Below, piece by piece: positions 15,680 to 24,948 of a DNA stretch of 64,000 bases (position 1 is the stretch's first letter; every line of letters starts with the position of its first letter). Both the position numbers and the translations under genes were made by a program. Under the pieces are notes generated by a model, which saw nothing but the letters and a program-made list of their open reading frames with translations, ran no database searches and was not told the origin of the DNA. Source of the DNA: Bog-1198 sp963727045 (GTDB lineage: Bacteria > Pseudomonadota > Gammaproteobacteria > Steroidobacterales > Steroidobacteraceae); the NCBI GenBank assembly GCA_963727045.1, contig CAVSES010000002.1, forward strand, positions 1,364,001 through 1,428,000, in the 5' to 3' direction.

Positions 15680-18307
15680 CTAGGACTTCCTGGCTGCGGA
15701 ACTCTTCCTGCCCGCCGGCGCCCGCTTGCGAGCCCCGGCCGGTCTAGGCGGGGCCGTCTTAGCAGAGGGCTCTGCGGGTGCCCTCTTGCCTGCCGGCGCC
15801 TTGGTGCTCTTGGCGGCCAGCCGTGTCGGCGCCGCCGCAGCTGCGACCGGTCGGGAGACCTCCCGATCGGCTGCCGCGCCGGGGCGGTCTTTCGTGGCGC
15901 GCTTCTTCGCGGCGCGAGCCGTACCCAGGCGGTTTGCGCCGTCGGTCGCGGCCGCGCCTTTGGATGCTCCATTGGCCGACTTGGTCTTGCCGTTCTTCCG
16001 CCCCCACTTGCCGAATGTGCGTGCCGGCGCTGCCGCGAGCAGCGCCTGGCACTCTTCCAAACTCAGGCTCTTCGGTTCCTTGTCCTTGGGAATCTTCGCG
16101 TTGCGCGATTTGTCGGTGATGTAGGGGCCGTAGCGCCCGTTCAGCACCTGGATGCCGGCGTCGGGAAAATCCAGGATCAGGCGGTTGGCATCCGCGATTT
16201 CCTTGTCGCGAATGACCTCGAGCGCCCGCTCGTGGGTTATCTCGTAAGGGTCGTCGATCTTGAGCGACACATACTTCGCGCCGTATTTCACGTAGGGGCC
16301 AAACCGGCCGACATTGGCCGTGATCTCCTCGCCCGAGGCCGTCGTTCCGAGCTTGCGCGGCAGTTTGAAAAGCTCCATCGCCTCGGCGTGCGTGATCGCG
16401 TCCATCTTTTGGCCGGGCCGGAGGCCAGCGAAGCGCGGCTTATCGGCGTCATCCTTGGTGCCGATTTGCACGAATGGTCCGAACCGCCCCATGCGCACGC
16501 TCATGGGTTTGCCGCTGACAGGATCAAGCCCCAAGTCCCGGGCTTGGGCGACTTCCTCACGGCTGACCGAGCTTTCGATGTGATTCACGAGATCGATGAA
16601 CGGCTTCCAGAATTTCTCCAGCAGCGGGACCCATTCCAGTTCGCCGTTCGCCACCGCATCGAGCGAGTCCTCCATTTTGGCGGTGAAATCGTAATCCACG
16701 TACGTCGTGAAATATTGCGTCAGGAACCTGCTGACGATCTTGCCGATGTCCGTCGCGGTGAAGCGCCTGCTTTCGATGTCGACGTACTGACGGTCGCGCA
16801 AGGTGGAAATGATGGACGCATAGGTCGACGGCCGCCCGATGCCGTACTCCTCGAGTGCCTTGACCAGCGATGCCTCGGAGAAACGCGGCGGAGGCTCGGT
16901 GAAATGCTGCGTGGGGACGATGCCGGTCAATTTGACGCGGTCGCCTTCCTTCATCGGCGGGAGAACATGGTCCGAGTCGTCCTGAACCACGTCGTCCATG
17001 CCTTCCTGGTAGACCGAGATATAGCCGGGCTTCACCAGCGTCGAGCCGTTCGCGCGCAGCACGTTCCGCTTTGGGCCTTCCTCGCCCGCGAGCATTTCCA
17101 CGGCCACGGTGTCGAAGATCGCCGGCGCCATTTGACAGGCCACCGTGCGCTTCCAGATCAGCGAATACAGACGGAACTGATCGTTCTCGATCTTCTGTTC
17201 GATGTCCGCGGGCAGAACGCTGGCGGCGGTCGGGCGGATCGCCTCGTGCGCTTCCTGGGCATTCTTCGACTTGGTCCTGTAGATTCGAGGTTCTTCGGCG
17301 AGTCCTTCTTGTCCGTAGAGCTGCACGATGACCTCGCGAATCTGGCCGATGGCCTCCTGCGCCAGATTGAGCGAGTCGGTGCGCATATAAGTGATGAGGC
17401 CGACCTGGCCTTCGCCGATGTCCACGCCCTCGTACAGCTGCTGCGCGACGCGCATGGTTTTCTGGGCGCTGAAGCCCAATTTTCGGGCGGCTTCCTGCTG
17501 CAGCGTGGACGTCGTAAACGGCGGCGCGGGATTCCGCTTGCGCTGCTTTCGATCGACGTTAAAAACGGTCAGCTCGCCCTTGGCCCCGCTCACGAGCGTC
17601 CGTTCCACCTCGCGGGCCTGCTCTTCCGTCGTGAAGCTGAACTGCTCCACCTTGGCACCCTGATATTCGACCAGTTTGCCCGGGAACGCCTGCTCGCAAT
17701 GCTGAAGCTCCGCGTCGATGGACCAGTATTCCCTCGCCACGAACGCCGCGATTTCATCCTCGCGTTCGCAGATCATGCGAAGGGCGGGGCTCTGCACCCG
17801 GCCGGCCGAGAGTCCCGGCCGCACTTTTTTCCAGAGGAGCGGCGATAAATTGAATCCCACCAAAAAGTCGAGCGCGCGGCGCGCCTGCTGCGCGTTGACG
17901 AGATCGACGGACAGTTCGCGGGGACTCAAGATCGCTTCCTGCACCGAGTTCTTGGTGATCTCGTAGAACACGACACGGCGCACGTCCTTATCCTTCAGCT
18001 CGCCCCGGGCCTTCAGGAGCTCGTACAGGTGCCAGGAGATGGCTTCTCCCTCACGGTCGGGGTCGGTCGCGAGATACAGTGCTTTGGCCTTCTTGAGCGC
18101 GCGCGAAATGGCGTCAATGTGCTTTTGATTGCGCTCCACCACCTGGTACTTCATGGCAAAATGATGGGCAGGGTCGACGGCGCCTTCCTTGGGCACGAGA
18201 TCGCGAACATGACCATACGAGGCCAGGACTTCAAAATCCTTGCCGAGGTATTTTTTGATGGACTTCACCTTGCCGGGTGATTCCACGATAACGAGGTTGA
18301 TGGCCAA
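15680..18307 (-). CDS. topA: DNA topoisomerase I with zinc-free C-terminal repeats and basic tail
   Basis: 875 residues. It relaxes negatively supercoiled DNA by a type IA strand-passage reaction. The N-terminal Toprim domain has VIVESPGKVKSIKKYL and ATDPDREGEAISWHL; the catalytic tyrosine is in GLITYMRTDSLNLA. After the core, three topoisomerase C-terminal repeats are seen (GRFGPFVQIG, GRFGPYVKYG, GRYGPYITDK) without the CxxC zinc fingers of E. coli TopA. The last 110 residues are rich in Ala, Lys, Arg and Pro and probably bind DNA non-specifically. It sits six bases after smg. Confidence 0.95.
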   Translation of the reverse strand: MAINLVIVESPGKVKSIKKYLGKDFEVLASYGHVRDLVPKEGAVDPAHHFAMKYQVVERNQKHIDAISRALKKAKALYLATDPDREGEAISWHLYELLKARGELKDKDVRRVVFYEITKNSVQEAILSPRELSVDLVNAQQARRALDFLVGFNLSPLLWKKVRPGLSAGRVQSPALRMICEREDEIAAFVAREYWSIDAELQHCEQAFPGKLVEYQGAKVEQFSFTTEEQAREVERTLVSGAKGELTVFNVDRKQRKRNPAPPFTTSTLQQEAARKLGFSAQKTMRVAQQLYEGVDIGEGQVGLITYMRTDSLNLAQEAIGQIREVIVQLYGQEGLAEEPRIYRTKSKNAQEAHEAIRPTAASVLPADIEQKIENDQFRLYSLIWKRTVACQMAPAIFDTVAVEMLAGEEGPKRNVLRANGSTLVKPGYISVYQEGMDDVVQDDSDHVLPPMKEGDRVKLTGIVPTQHFTEPPPRFSEASLVKALEEYGIGRPSTYASIISTLRDRQYVDIESRRFTATDIGKIVSRFLTQYFTTYVDYDFTAKMEDSLDAVANGELEWVPLLEKFWKPFIDLVNHIESSVSREEVAQARDLGLDPVSGKPMSVRMGRFGPFVQIGTKDDADKPRFAGLRPGQKMDAITHAEAMELFKLPRKLGTTASGEEITANVGRFGPYVKYGAKYVSLKIDDPYEITHERALEVIRDKEIADANRLILDFPDAGIQVLNGRYGPYITDKSRNAKIPKDKEPKSLSLEECQALLAAAPARTFGKWGRKNGKTKSANGASKGAAATDGANRLGTARAAKKRATKDRPGAAADREVSRPVAAAAAPTRLAAKSTKAPAGKRAPAEPSAKTAPPRPAGARKRAPAGRKSSAARKS

Positions 18308-18313
18308 AGTTGC

Positions 18314-18787
18314 CTAATGCAGCGCGTCAGAGCGCTCTTCGAAGACCAGGTCTTCCATCTGCGCGTAAGCGGATTGTTGTCCAGGCTGGCTGAACAGCAC
18401 CATCAAGACGACCCATTTCACCTGATCGATGTCGATCTCGTCGGCCTCGAGCGCCATGAGGCGGTCGATGACGAGTTCGCGCTGGGTGCCCGAGAGTATT
18501 CGCAAGTTCTCCAAATACATGAGGTAGCCGCGCACGTCGGTATCGAGGCGCAGCAATTCCTGACTGCTGAAGACCCGCACGGCGCGGGCGGTCGCTTCGG
18601 CGACTTTGCCGAGTTGTTCGCCGGACAACCCGTCCAGCCACTCCAGCGCGCGCTCGATATCGGTCTCCGCGAATCCCGCCTTGTCCAGCTCGAGTTTCAG
18701 GACGTTGCGATCGGGACGCGGTTCGTCGTCGGCGCTCATGTAATTCTCGAATAGGTAGATGAGTAGATCGAGAACGTTATCTTTCAC
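18314..18787 (-). CDS. smg: Smg/DUF494 family protein
   Basis: 157 residues starting MKDNVLDLLIYLFENYM, the conserved DUF494 N-terminus; acidic and mostly helical. Its conserved position next to dprA and topA is seen in many Gammaproteobacteria, but its biochemical role is not established. It overlaps the dprA stop by four bases (18784-18787), so translation is probably coupled. Confidence 0.9.
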   Translation of the reverse strand: MKDNVLDLLIYLFENYMSADDEPRPDRNVLKLELDKAGFAETDIERALEWLDGLSGEQLGKVAEATARAVRVFSSQELLRLDTDVRGYLMYLENLRILSGTQRELVIDRLMALEADEIDIDQVKWVVLMVLFSQPGQQSAYAQMEDLVFEERSDALH

Positions 18788-19911
18788 CTCCGGCTCCTAA
18801 CGACTCGGGAGTAGCGGCCCCCGGGGGCGGCCTGAACGTGGCCTTCGAGCTCGAGGATCAGCACCATCGAGGACACGGCTTCTGGTTTGAATCCGGTACG
18901 AACGACCAATGTGTCGAGGTCCGCTGGATCAAAGCCGAGCGCATCTAACAAGATTTTGTGATCCTTGTCCATGCCCAGTTCAGGGTCGGCGGTTGCGGGG
19001 AGGTGTGCAGCGGGCCGGGACTGTGCGGCAAAAAACGCGGAAAAGTCCAGCTCGCTCAATATGTCATGCGCCGTTTCGGTCAATTTTGCACCCTGGCGGA
19101 TCAGTTCGTGGCACCCGCGGCTCAGCGGATTATGGATGGAGCCCGGAATCGCGAACACCTTGCGCCCGAGGTCGCGCGCCAGCCGCGCGGTGATCAGGGA
19201 GCCGCTTCTGCGCGCGGCTTCCACCACCAAGGTCCCGAGACTCAACGCGGCGATGATGCGGTTGCGCTGCGGGAAGTGCTCAGATCGGGGGGGTGCCGCG
19301 AGGGGGAATGCGCTGATCAAAGCGCCTTGGCGCATGATTTCGAGGCTCAAGAGCCGGTTGCTGCGTGGGTAGATGACGTCGACACCCGACCCCAACACCG
19401 CCAGCGTGCGTCCCTCGCCCTTGAGGGCGCCCCGATGTGCCGCGCTGTCGACGCCCAGGGCGAGCCCGCTGGTGATGGCGAGACCGCGTTCGGCAAGATA
19501 CTCGGAGAGTGCCTCGGCCGTTTCGCTGCCTTGCGGGGTGGGGTTGCGGCTGCCGATGATGGCCACCTGTGGATCGTTCAATACATCCGCGTTTCCGGCG
19601 ACGTACAGCGCGATTGGATAGGGGCCGGCCTCTTTCAGGAGCTTGGGATAGCGAAGGTCTATAAACGGCACCACGTGGTGGTGAGGATTCTCGAGCCAGG
19701 CCCGCTCGCTAGGGCTCAATGCGGCGTCGGCGCTTGACAGGAAGTCGCGCGCCGCCGCTGACATCCCGGCGCGTTCGCGCGCGGCGTCGGACGCATCGAT
19801 GATGCGTTGAGGCTGCCCAAAAGTGTCGAGGGCGTTGGAAAGACCGCGAGTGTCGAGCGACGGGACGCGCGTGAGCGTCACCCAAGCCGCGGACTCCTCG
19901 CTCGATGGCAT
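18784..19911 (-). CDS. dprA: DNA-processing protein DprA
   Basis: 375 residues. DprA binds incoming single-stranded DNA and loads RecA during natural transformation. The Rossmann-like core shows AIIGSRNPTPQGSETAEAL, SGLALGVDSAAHRGAL, LAVLGSGVDVIYPRSN and AFPLAAPPRSEHFPQRNRII. An N-terminal SAM-like region and a C-terminal winged-helix (DML1-like) domain (about 300-370) are present. The first gene of dprA-smg-topA-hemF on the minus strand, 106 bases downstream of the LysM lipoprotein gene. Confidence 0.94.
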   Translation of the reverse strand: MPSSEESAAWVTLTRVPSLDTRGLSNALDTFGQPQRIIDASDAARERAGMSAAARDFLSSADAALSPSERAWLENPHHHVVPFIDLRYPKLLKEAGPYPIALYVAGNADVLNDPQVAIIGSRNPTPQGSETAEALSEYLAERGLAITSGLALGVDSAAHRGALKGEGRTLAVLGSGVDVIYPRSNRLLSLEIMRQGALISAFPLAAPPRSEHFPQRNRIIAALSLGTLVVEAARRSGSLITARLARDLGRKVFAIPGSIHNPLSRGCHELIRQGAKLTETAHDILSELDFSAFFAAQSRPAAHLPATADPELGMDKDHKILLDALGFDPADLDTLVVRTGFKPEAVSSMVLILELEGHVQAAPGGRYSRVVRSRR

Positions 19912-20017
19912 CGAGCGGATTATCGGACAGGCACCTTCAATAGTGCCGCTCTATTTTTTGCCGGCTGCGTTGAGATTCGCGCGCTTGGCGGCGCAGCCGA
20001 TCTCTAGGGGTTCTTCT

Positions 20018-21214
20018 TTACGGGTTCTCCACCCGATCCGCGACGCGAATGACGTTGGTCGCTTCCATGATCAGGCCGTAGCTCAAGTGATCGAATGTCT
20101 TGAATACCATGAAGGTGCCCGACCGCTCGTCGGGGAGACGCACTTTCTTGGCGGAGATGCGCGACATGCCGTTCAAGAAACCCTTGTTCTCGGTGTCGGG
20201 AATGAGTTCGCCCGCCGTGTACACCGCCAACACGTTGCCCGGCGCGAGGCCATCCGCGGCACCGCGGTTGATGACGACGACCTCGTACTGGCCAATCACG
20301 GTGACGCCGTTGGACACCGCCATGATGCGTCCGCTGGTTCTAGTCTTCGGCGGGCTTGGGATGAAATCCAGCGGCACGTCGACGCCGCCGGCGAACAATT
20401 TATCGCCAGCCTCCGTTTCGCGAGCGGATTCCGTCATGATCAGCGTGACCGGATCGCCGCCGCGGGTGACGTGGCCGGCACCCGTGAATATACCGTCATA
20501 GCCGACGATCCGATCGTCGTCCGGATCTCGCAGCGCGTCGCCGACCCGCACTACGTTGTAATGGGTGCCCAGCTCGACCGGAGAGAGAAATCCGCGGGCG
20601 TACAAGGTATCGCCGTCCGCCATGACCACGTGCATGTCGCGGGTCGCGAGCACATACGGCGCATCTTTGATCTGCTCCTTGGCGAGCACCGAGGGCTTCG
20701 ACATGAATGCCGCAACGGTCTCGTACGGGATCGTGGTCACGGCTCCCTCGAGCGGCTGACTGCGGACTCGCGGCATCACGCGCGCTGCGTCTCCGCGCTG
20801 CAACATGATTGTCGGTCGGCCCTCTATATAAACGAGCCGCAGCGTGTCGCCGGGGTAGATCAAATGAGGGTTTTGCACCTGCGGATTGACCTGCCAGATC
20901 TCCGGCCAATACCAGGGATCCCGCAAGAACACCTTGGCGATGCCCCACAACGTGTCGCCGCGTTTCACGACATAGCTGTCAGGGGCGTTCGGGTTGAGCG
21001 GAATTCCGCCCTCAGATGCCTCGGCAGCAGGCGCGGCGGAAGGACCGGCGTCGACCGCCGCTTCCATCGCCGTGCGCTCGTCGCCAACGACCGTACCCTC
21101 CACAGTGGTCTCGTTTGTGGCGACCGGTACCGGCGCCGTCACAGGCCGATCGGTTTGACAACCGGCGAGTACCGCCGCTGTAAGAGTCAGGGCAATTATT
21201 TGATGACCTTGCAT
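20018..21214 (-). CDS. LysM-domain lipoprotein
   Basis: 398 residues from ATG 21214; the longer open frame to 21418 overlaps the def start region. The N-terminal signal ends in the lipobox LAGC (C19), predicting a lipoprotein. A low-complexity Ala/Pro/Thr linker (about 22-78) leads to a LysM domain at about 81-130 (SYVVKRGDTLWGIAKVFL..PGDTLRLVY) that binds peptidoglycan. The remainder (about 135-398) is a beta-rich domain of unknown role. Its position upstream of dprA and divergent from def is common in related Gammaproteobacteria. Confidence 0.88.
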   Translation of the reverse strand: MQGHQIIALTLTAAVLAGCQTDRPVTAPVPVATNETTVEGTVVGDERTAMEAAVDAGPSAAPAAEASEGGIPLNPNAPDSYVVKRGDTLWGIAKVFLRDPWYWPEIWQVNPQVQNPHLIYPGDTLRLVYIEGRPTIMLQRGDAARVMPRVRSQPLEGAVTTIPYETVAAFMSKPSVLAKEQIKDAPYVLATRDMHVVMADGDTLYARGFLSPVELGTHYNVVRVGDALRDPDDDRIVGYDGIFTGAGHVTRGGDPVTLIMTESARETEAGDKLFAGGVDVPLDFIPSPPKTRTSGRIMAVSNGVTVIGQYEVVVINRGAADGLAPGNVLAVYTAGELIPDTENKGFLNGMSRISAKKVRLPDERSGTFMVFKTFDHLSYGLIMEATNVIRVADRVENP

Positions 21215-21416
21215 TCGTTTCGCTCCGTTGCCAAATCCTATGGTCGCTGGCCGACTGATATACTGCCGACCTGCCGCCAAAGACTGGGACGCATCGCCCG
21301 TTTTTGCCGTTTGCCAGCGCGTAGGCCTTGTGGCCTTTGCGAGCATTAAGTTAAGCAGCGGCGGAACTTTAGCAACATTCTTCGGCCAAAAACACGATAT
21401 TGCTCTCATAACTCCC

Positions 21417-22013
21417 ATGACAAAGCTCGTAATTCTGGAGTATCCGGATCCCAGGCTTCGGAAGAAGGCCGCGCCCGTGGCAGCGGTCGATGACGCAGTG
21501 CGTCAATTGGCGGAGGACATGCTCGACACCATGTACGCAGCCAAGGGAGTCGGGCTCGCGGCCACACAGGTCGACGTGCACCAGCGATTGATCGTCCTCG
21601 ATGTGAGCGAGGGCCGAGATCAGCCCCTGGTTTTGATCAATCCGGAGCTGCTCAAACTGGAAGGCTCGGGCCCGGGTGAGGAAGGCTGCCTGTCCCTGCC
21701 GGGCATCTACGACAAGTTGACGCGTGCAACGAATATTCGCGTGCGCGCGTTGGGACGCGACGGCCGGCCGTTCGAATTGGACGCGGATGGGCTGCTCGCG
21801 GTCTGCATCCAGCATGAAATGGATCACCTCGAAGGCAAGCTGTTCGTCGACTATCTCTCCGAGCTCAAGCGGCAGCTGATCCGCCGTCGGTTGGAAAAGG
21901 AGCGCAGACAGCGGTCCGCAGGCGGCGAATTTCGGGCGGGCGCTGTCGGTGCAGCTCTTCGCAGGGCGACGCCCGGCGTGCCGACGCCCGGCACTTCCAC
22001 GCCGGCTCTTTGA
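21417..22013 (+). CDS. def: peptide deformylase
   Basis: 198 residues from ATG 21417. It removes the formyl group from nascent N-termini using a metal ion. The three motifs are GVGLAATQ, EEGCLSLPG and QHEMDHLEGKLF; Cys and the two His are the metal ligands and Glu is catalytic. It is about 25-30 residues longer than E. coli Def because of an Ala/Gly/Pro-rich C-terminal tail after the LKRQLIRRRLEKERRQR helix. It begins a plus-strand operon with fmt three bases downstream. Confidence 0.95.
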   Translation: MTKLVILEYPDPRLRKKAAPVAAVDDAVRQLAEDMLDTMYAAKGVGLAATQVDVHQRLIVLDVSEGRDQPLVLINPELLKLEGSGPGEEGCLSLPGIYDKLTRATNIRVRALGRDGRPFELDADGLLAVCIQHEMDHLEGKLFVDYLSELKRQLIRRRLEKERRQRSAGGEFRAGAVGAALRRATPGVPTPGTSTPAL

Positions 22014-22016
22014 GCG

Positions 22017-23012
22017 TTGAGCATCGATCAGACCCCCCTGCGGCTGGGTTTTGCCGGCACACCGGAGTTCGCCGTTCCGGCGCTCGCTGCGCTCCTTGAG
22101 ATTCACCGGGTCTGCGCGGTGTTCACGCAGCCGGATCGCCCGGCGGGACGCGGCCAGCCGTTGCGCGGCAGTCCGGTCAAGGCTCTCGCCGCCGAGCATG
22201 GAATCCCGGTGTATCAACCAGCCAATTTCAAGATGCCGGAAGCGTTGGAAAGCCTGCGCAGTCTTGAGCTCGATGTGTTGGTGGTAGTTGCATACGGTTT
22301 GATCCTCCCGGCCGCGGCGCTTCAGTGCCCGAAGCTGGGATGCTTCAACATACATGCGTCTCTCCTGCCGCGATGGCGCGGAGCGGCGCCCATTCAGCGG
22401 GCGCTATTGGCGGGAGACTCGAGGACCGGCGTCACCATCATGCGCATGGAGCCGGGGCTCGATACGGGTCCCATGCTGGCCTCGCGGGCGACGGACATAG
22501 GCACCCTCGACAATGCCAAGAGCATCCACGACCGGCTCGCGCGGCTCGGCGCGGAGCTCATCGTGGAGACACTGCGCGCACTTCGCGAGGGCAGTGTCCG
22601 CGAGGTCCCACAGCCGGCCGAGGGCGTCACGTATGCCGATAAAGTCACCAAAGCCGAAGCGCTGATCGATTGGCGGAAGGACGCGGTGGAGATCTGGCGG
22701 CGGGTCCGGGCGTTCAATCCTTGGCCCATCGCCGAGACTAAGCTCAACGGCGCGCAACTGCGCATTTGGGATGCTGAAATGCGGGATTCCGGCACGTGCG
22801 GCGCTTCGCAACGAGCCGGCGCCGCACGGGGAACCCTGCAATCGGCTGCACCGGGTACGGTGCTCGCCGCCGCGCATGACGGCATCGACGTTGCTTGCGG
22901 CCGCGGCGTATTGCGTATTCTGCGTTTGCAGCTCGCCGGCCGAAGGCCGATTGCGGCAACGGAATTCATCAAGGGGCAGCGGCTCGACGGCGCACGCTTC
23001 ACGCCGGCATGA
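22017..23012 (+). CDS. fmt: methionyl-tRNA formyltransferase
   Basis: 331 residues from TTG 22017, the only start close to the conserved LRLGFAGTPEFAVPALAAL. It formylates initiator Met-tRNA with 10-formyl-tetrahydrofolate. The active site is in FNIHASLLPRWRGAAPIQRA and GVTIMRMEPGLDTGPML. The C-terminal tRNA-binding OB domain follows residue about 210 and contains an extra Ala/Gly-rich loop (about 258-285). The stop overlaps the rsmB ATG by four bases. Its function is coupled to the preceding def. Confidence 0.94.
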   Translation: MSIDQTPLRLGFAGTPEFAVPALAALLEIHRVCAVFTQPDRPAGRGQPLRGSPVKALAAEHGIPVYQPANFKMPEALESLRSLELDVLVVVAYGLILPAAALQCPKLGCFNIHASLLPRWRGAAPIQRALLAGDSRTGVTIMRMEPGLDTGPMLASRATDIGTLDNAKSIHDRLARLGAELIVETLRALREGSVREVPQPAEGVTYADKVTKAEALIDWRKDAVEIWRRVRAFNPWPIAETKLNGAQLRIWDAEMRDSGTCGASQRAGAARGTLQSAAPGTVLAAAHDGIDVACGRGVLRILRLQLAGRRPIAATEFIKGQRLDGARFTPA

Positions 23013-24334
23013 GTGCCACGGCCGCCGGCGCGCGCTCCCTGGCCGCACATGCGCTCGCGCGGATATTGCGCGAGGGTGTGACGCTCGATGCCGCATTGAA
23101 GGACGCTCTGGCGGCGGCTGACCCCAAGCTCGCGCCGGCGGTGCGCTCGTTAAGTTATGGCGCGGTGCGCGGGTATTATCGGCACGAAGCGATCCTGGGC
23201 CGTCTCTTGTCGTCGCCCGTGCGTTCGCTGGATTTCCTGGTGCGTGCGCTGCTCTCGGTCGCACTGTACGAACTCGAGGATGAGAGAACGCCGCAATACG
23301 CCGTCGTCGATGCGGCCGTGCAGACCGCGAAGGCCACCGACGCCGTGCGTGCCGCCGGATTGGTCAACGCCGTGCTTCGCCGCTATTTGCGAGAGCGGAA
23401 GAATTTGGATGCAGAGGTCGCGCGCAACCCGGCCACCCGGCATGCCTCCCCGGTTTGGCTCGCCGACCGTCTGCGCGCCGACTGGCCGGTGCGCTGGACG
23501 CAGTTGCTTGCCGCGGGCGATGCCCGGGCTCCGATGTGGTTGCGCGTCAACGGTCAGCGGACCACCACGGAGGCATATCTTAAGATGCTGAGGGAGGCGG
23601 GAATCACGGCACGTGCGGAGGAGCGCGTCCCCCTGGCTGTGGTTCTCGACTCGCCATGCGACGTGCACGATCTGCCGGGATTCGCCGAGGGCCTTGTGTC
23701 CGTTCAGGACTTGGGAGCGCAGTGCGTGGTGTTTCCACTGGGTTTGGCTGCCGGCCAGCGTGTTCTCGATGCCTGTGCGGCACCCGGCGGCAAGACCGCT
23801 CTGATCGCGGAGCGAGAACCCGGTTTGGCGCAGCTGGTGGCGGTCGACATCGACCCGCAGAGGCTCTCCCGGGTCCGCGAAAACTTGAGCCGGGGGAAGC
23901 TCGGCGCGGTGCTCATCAACGGCGACACAGGCGCGCCCGAATCCTGGTGGGACGGCGCGCCGTTCGACCGCATCCTGCTCGATGCACCCTGCTCAGGCTT
24001 AGGGGTGATCCGCCGCCACCCCGATATTCGATTGCGTAAGTCCCCGTCGGATATCGACAAATTGCCCGCGCTGCAAACCCGCCTGTTGAAATCGGCATGG
24101 CGCATGTTGGCATCCGGCGGACGCCTCGTGTATGCCACGTGCACGGTGACCCGAAGCGAGAATCGCGACGTCCTCGCCGCGTTCCTGCGCAGCACCCCCG
24201 GCGCTGCGCGCCTCCCGGCAGAGCTTTGGGAAGGCTGGCCGAAATTCGGCGAATCGGACGAAATCGGCGAGCAGATTCTCCCGGGAGAGGCGGGTGCCGA
24301 CGGCTTCTATTATGCTGCCTTGACAAAACAATGA
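23009..24334 (+). CDS. rsmB: 16S rRNA (cytosine(967)-C(5))-methyltransferase
   Basis: 441 residues from ATG 23009. An N-terminal NusB-like RNA-binding domain (about 8-150) is followed by the methyltransferase domain with the SAM motif VLDACAAPGGKTALIAE, motif IV LLDAPCSGLGVIRRHPDIR and motif VI VYATCTVTRSEN; the two Cys are the paired catalytic residues of m5C enzymes. It overlaps fmt and the DUF4390 gene by four bases at both ends. Confidence 0.94.
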   Translation: MSATAAGARSLAAHALARILREGVTLDAALKDALAAADPKLAPAVRSLSYGAVRGYYRHEAILGRLLSSPVRSLDFLVRALLSVALYELEDERTPQYAVVDAAVQTAKATDAVRAAGLVNAVLRRYLRERKNLDAEVARNPATRHASPVWLADRLRADWPVRWTQLLAAGDARAPMWLRVNGQRTTTEAYLKMLREAGITARAEERVPLAVVLDSPCDVHDLPGFAEGLVSVQDLGAQCVVFPLGLAAGQRVLDACAAPGGKTALIAEREPGLAQLVAVDIDPQRLSRVRENLSRGKLGAVLINGDTGAPESWWDGAPFDRILLDAPCSGLGVIRRHPDIRLRKSPSDIDKLPALQTRLLKSAWRMLASGGRLVYATCTVTRSENRDVLAAFLRSTPGAARLPAELWEGWPKFGESDEIGEQILPGEAGADGFYYAALTKQ

Positions 24335-24948
24335 ACGCCGAGCGATCAAACCCGACAATGAGTGCTCACCGGCGGCCGTATGCCGCGTTCGGATGGCTGT
24401 GTTGCGCGGCAATCGCGGCGACGCTGTGGATGAAACTCGCGCACGGCGACGGTCTCGAGGGGCGCTTCGAAGTCCGCTCCGCGGACTTGCAGCTCAAGGA
24501 TGGCGTCTATCATTTGAATGCGCATATGGACCTGCCTGTCAGCGACGCTGTTCGCCGCGGACTCGCCGAGGGCGTGCCGCTGACGATCGAGCTCAATCTC
24601 GACATCGAGCGGGTGCGCCAGCTGCTGCCGAATTCGCGTGTCGCCGAGCTGACACAACGGTACCACCTGCAGTACAACGCGGTGAGCGCGCGCTATATTT
24701 TGCGAAACGACAACAGCGGCCAGCAAGAGTCGCTGGGCACGGTCGATGCCGCCATCGAGCGGCTCTCCGACGTGCGCGGCCTGCCGGTTCTGGACAAGGC
24801 GCTCATCACGCCCGACCGCCGCTATGAGGCGAGCGTGCGGGCGAAGATCGACTACGGCTCGGTTCCATTCAGCCTGAGACTGGTCATGTTCTGGGTCAAC
24901 GACTGGCACCGCGAAAGCGACTGGTACACATGGACACTGCAGCCTTGA
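24331..24948 (+). CDS. DUF4390 protein, membrane-anchored or secreted
   Basis: 205 residues from ATG 24331 (ATGA overlap with rsmB); an in-frame ATG at 24358 is an alternative. A hydrophobic segment (about 15-35, AFGWLCCAAIAATLWM) is followed by a beta-rich domain with LNAHMDLPVSDAVRRGLAEG, VPLTIELNLDIERVR and a C-terminal SLRLVMFWVNDWHRESDWYT, matching DUF4390. The function is unknown; the family is regularly found between rsmB and ntrY. It overlaps the ntrY start by 19 bases, which suggests coupled translation with the sensor kinase. Confidence 0.82.
   Translation: MNAERSNPTMSAHRRPYAAFGWLCCAAIAATLWMKLAHGDGLEGRFEVRSADLQLKDGVYHLNAHMDLPVSDAVRRGLAEGVPLTIELNLDIERVRQLLPNSRVAELTQRYHLQYNAVSARYILRNDNSGQQESLGTVDAAIERLSDVRGLPVLDKALITPDRRYEASVRAKIDYGSVPFSLRLVMFWVNDWHRESDWYTWTLQP

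Noticed and set aside
16232..17848. Plus-strand open frame of 538 codons
   Set aside because: Antisense to topA, whose motifs are complete. No motif in the shadow protein.
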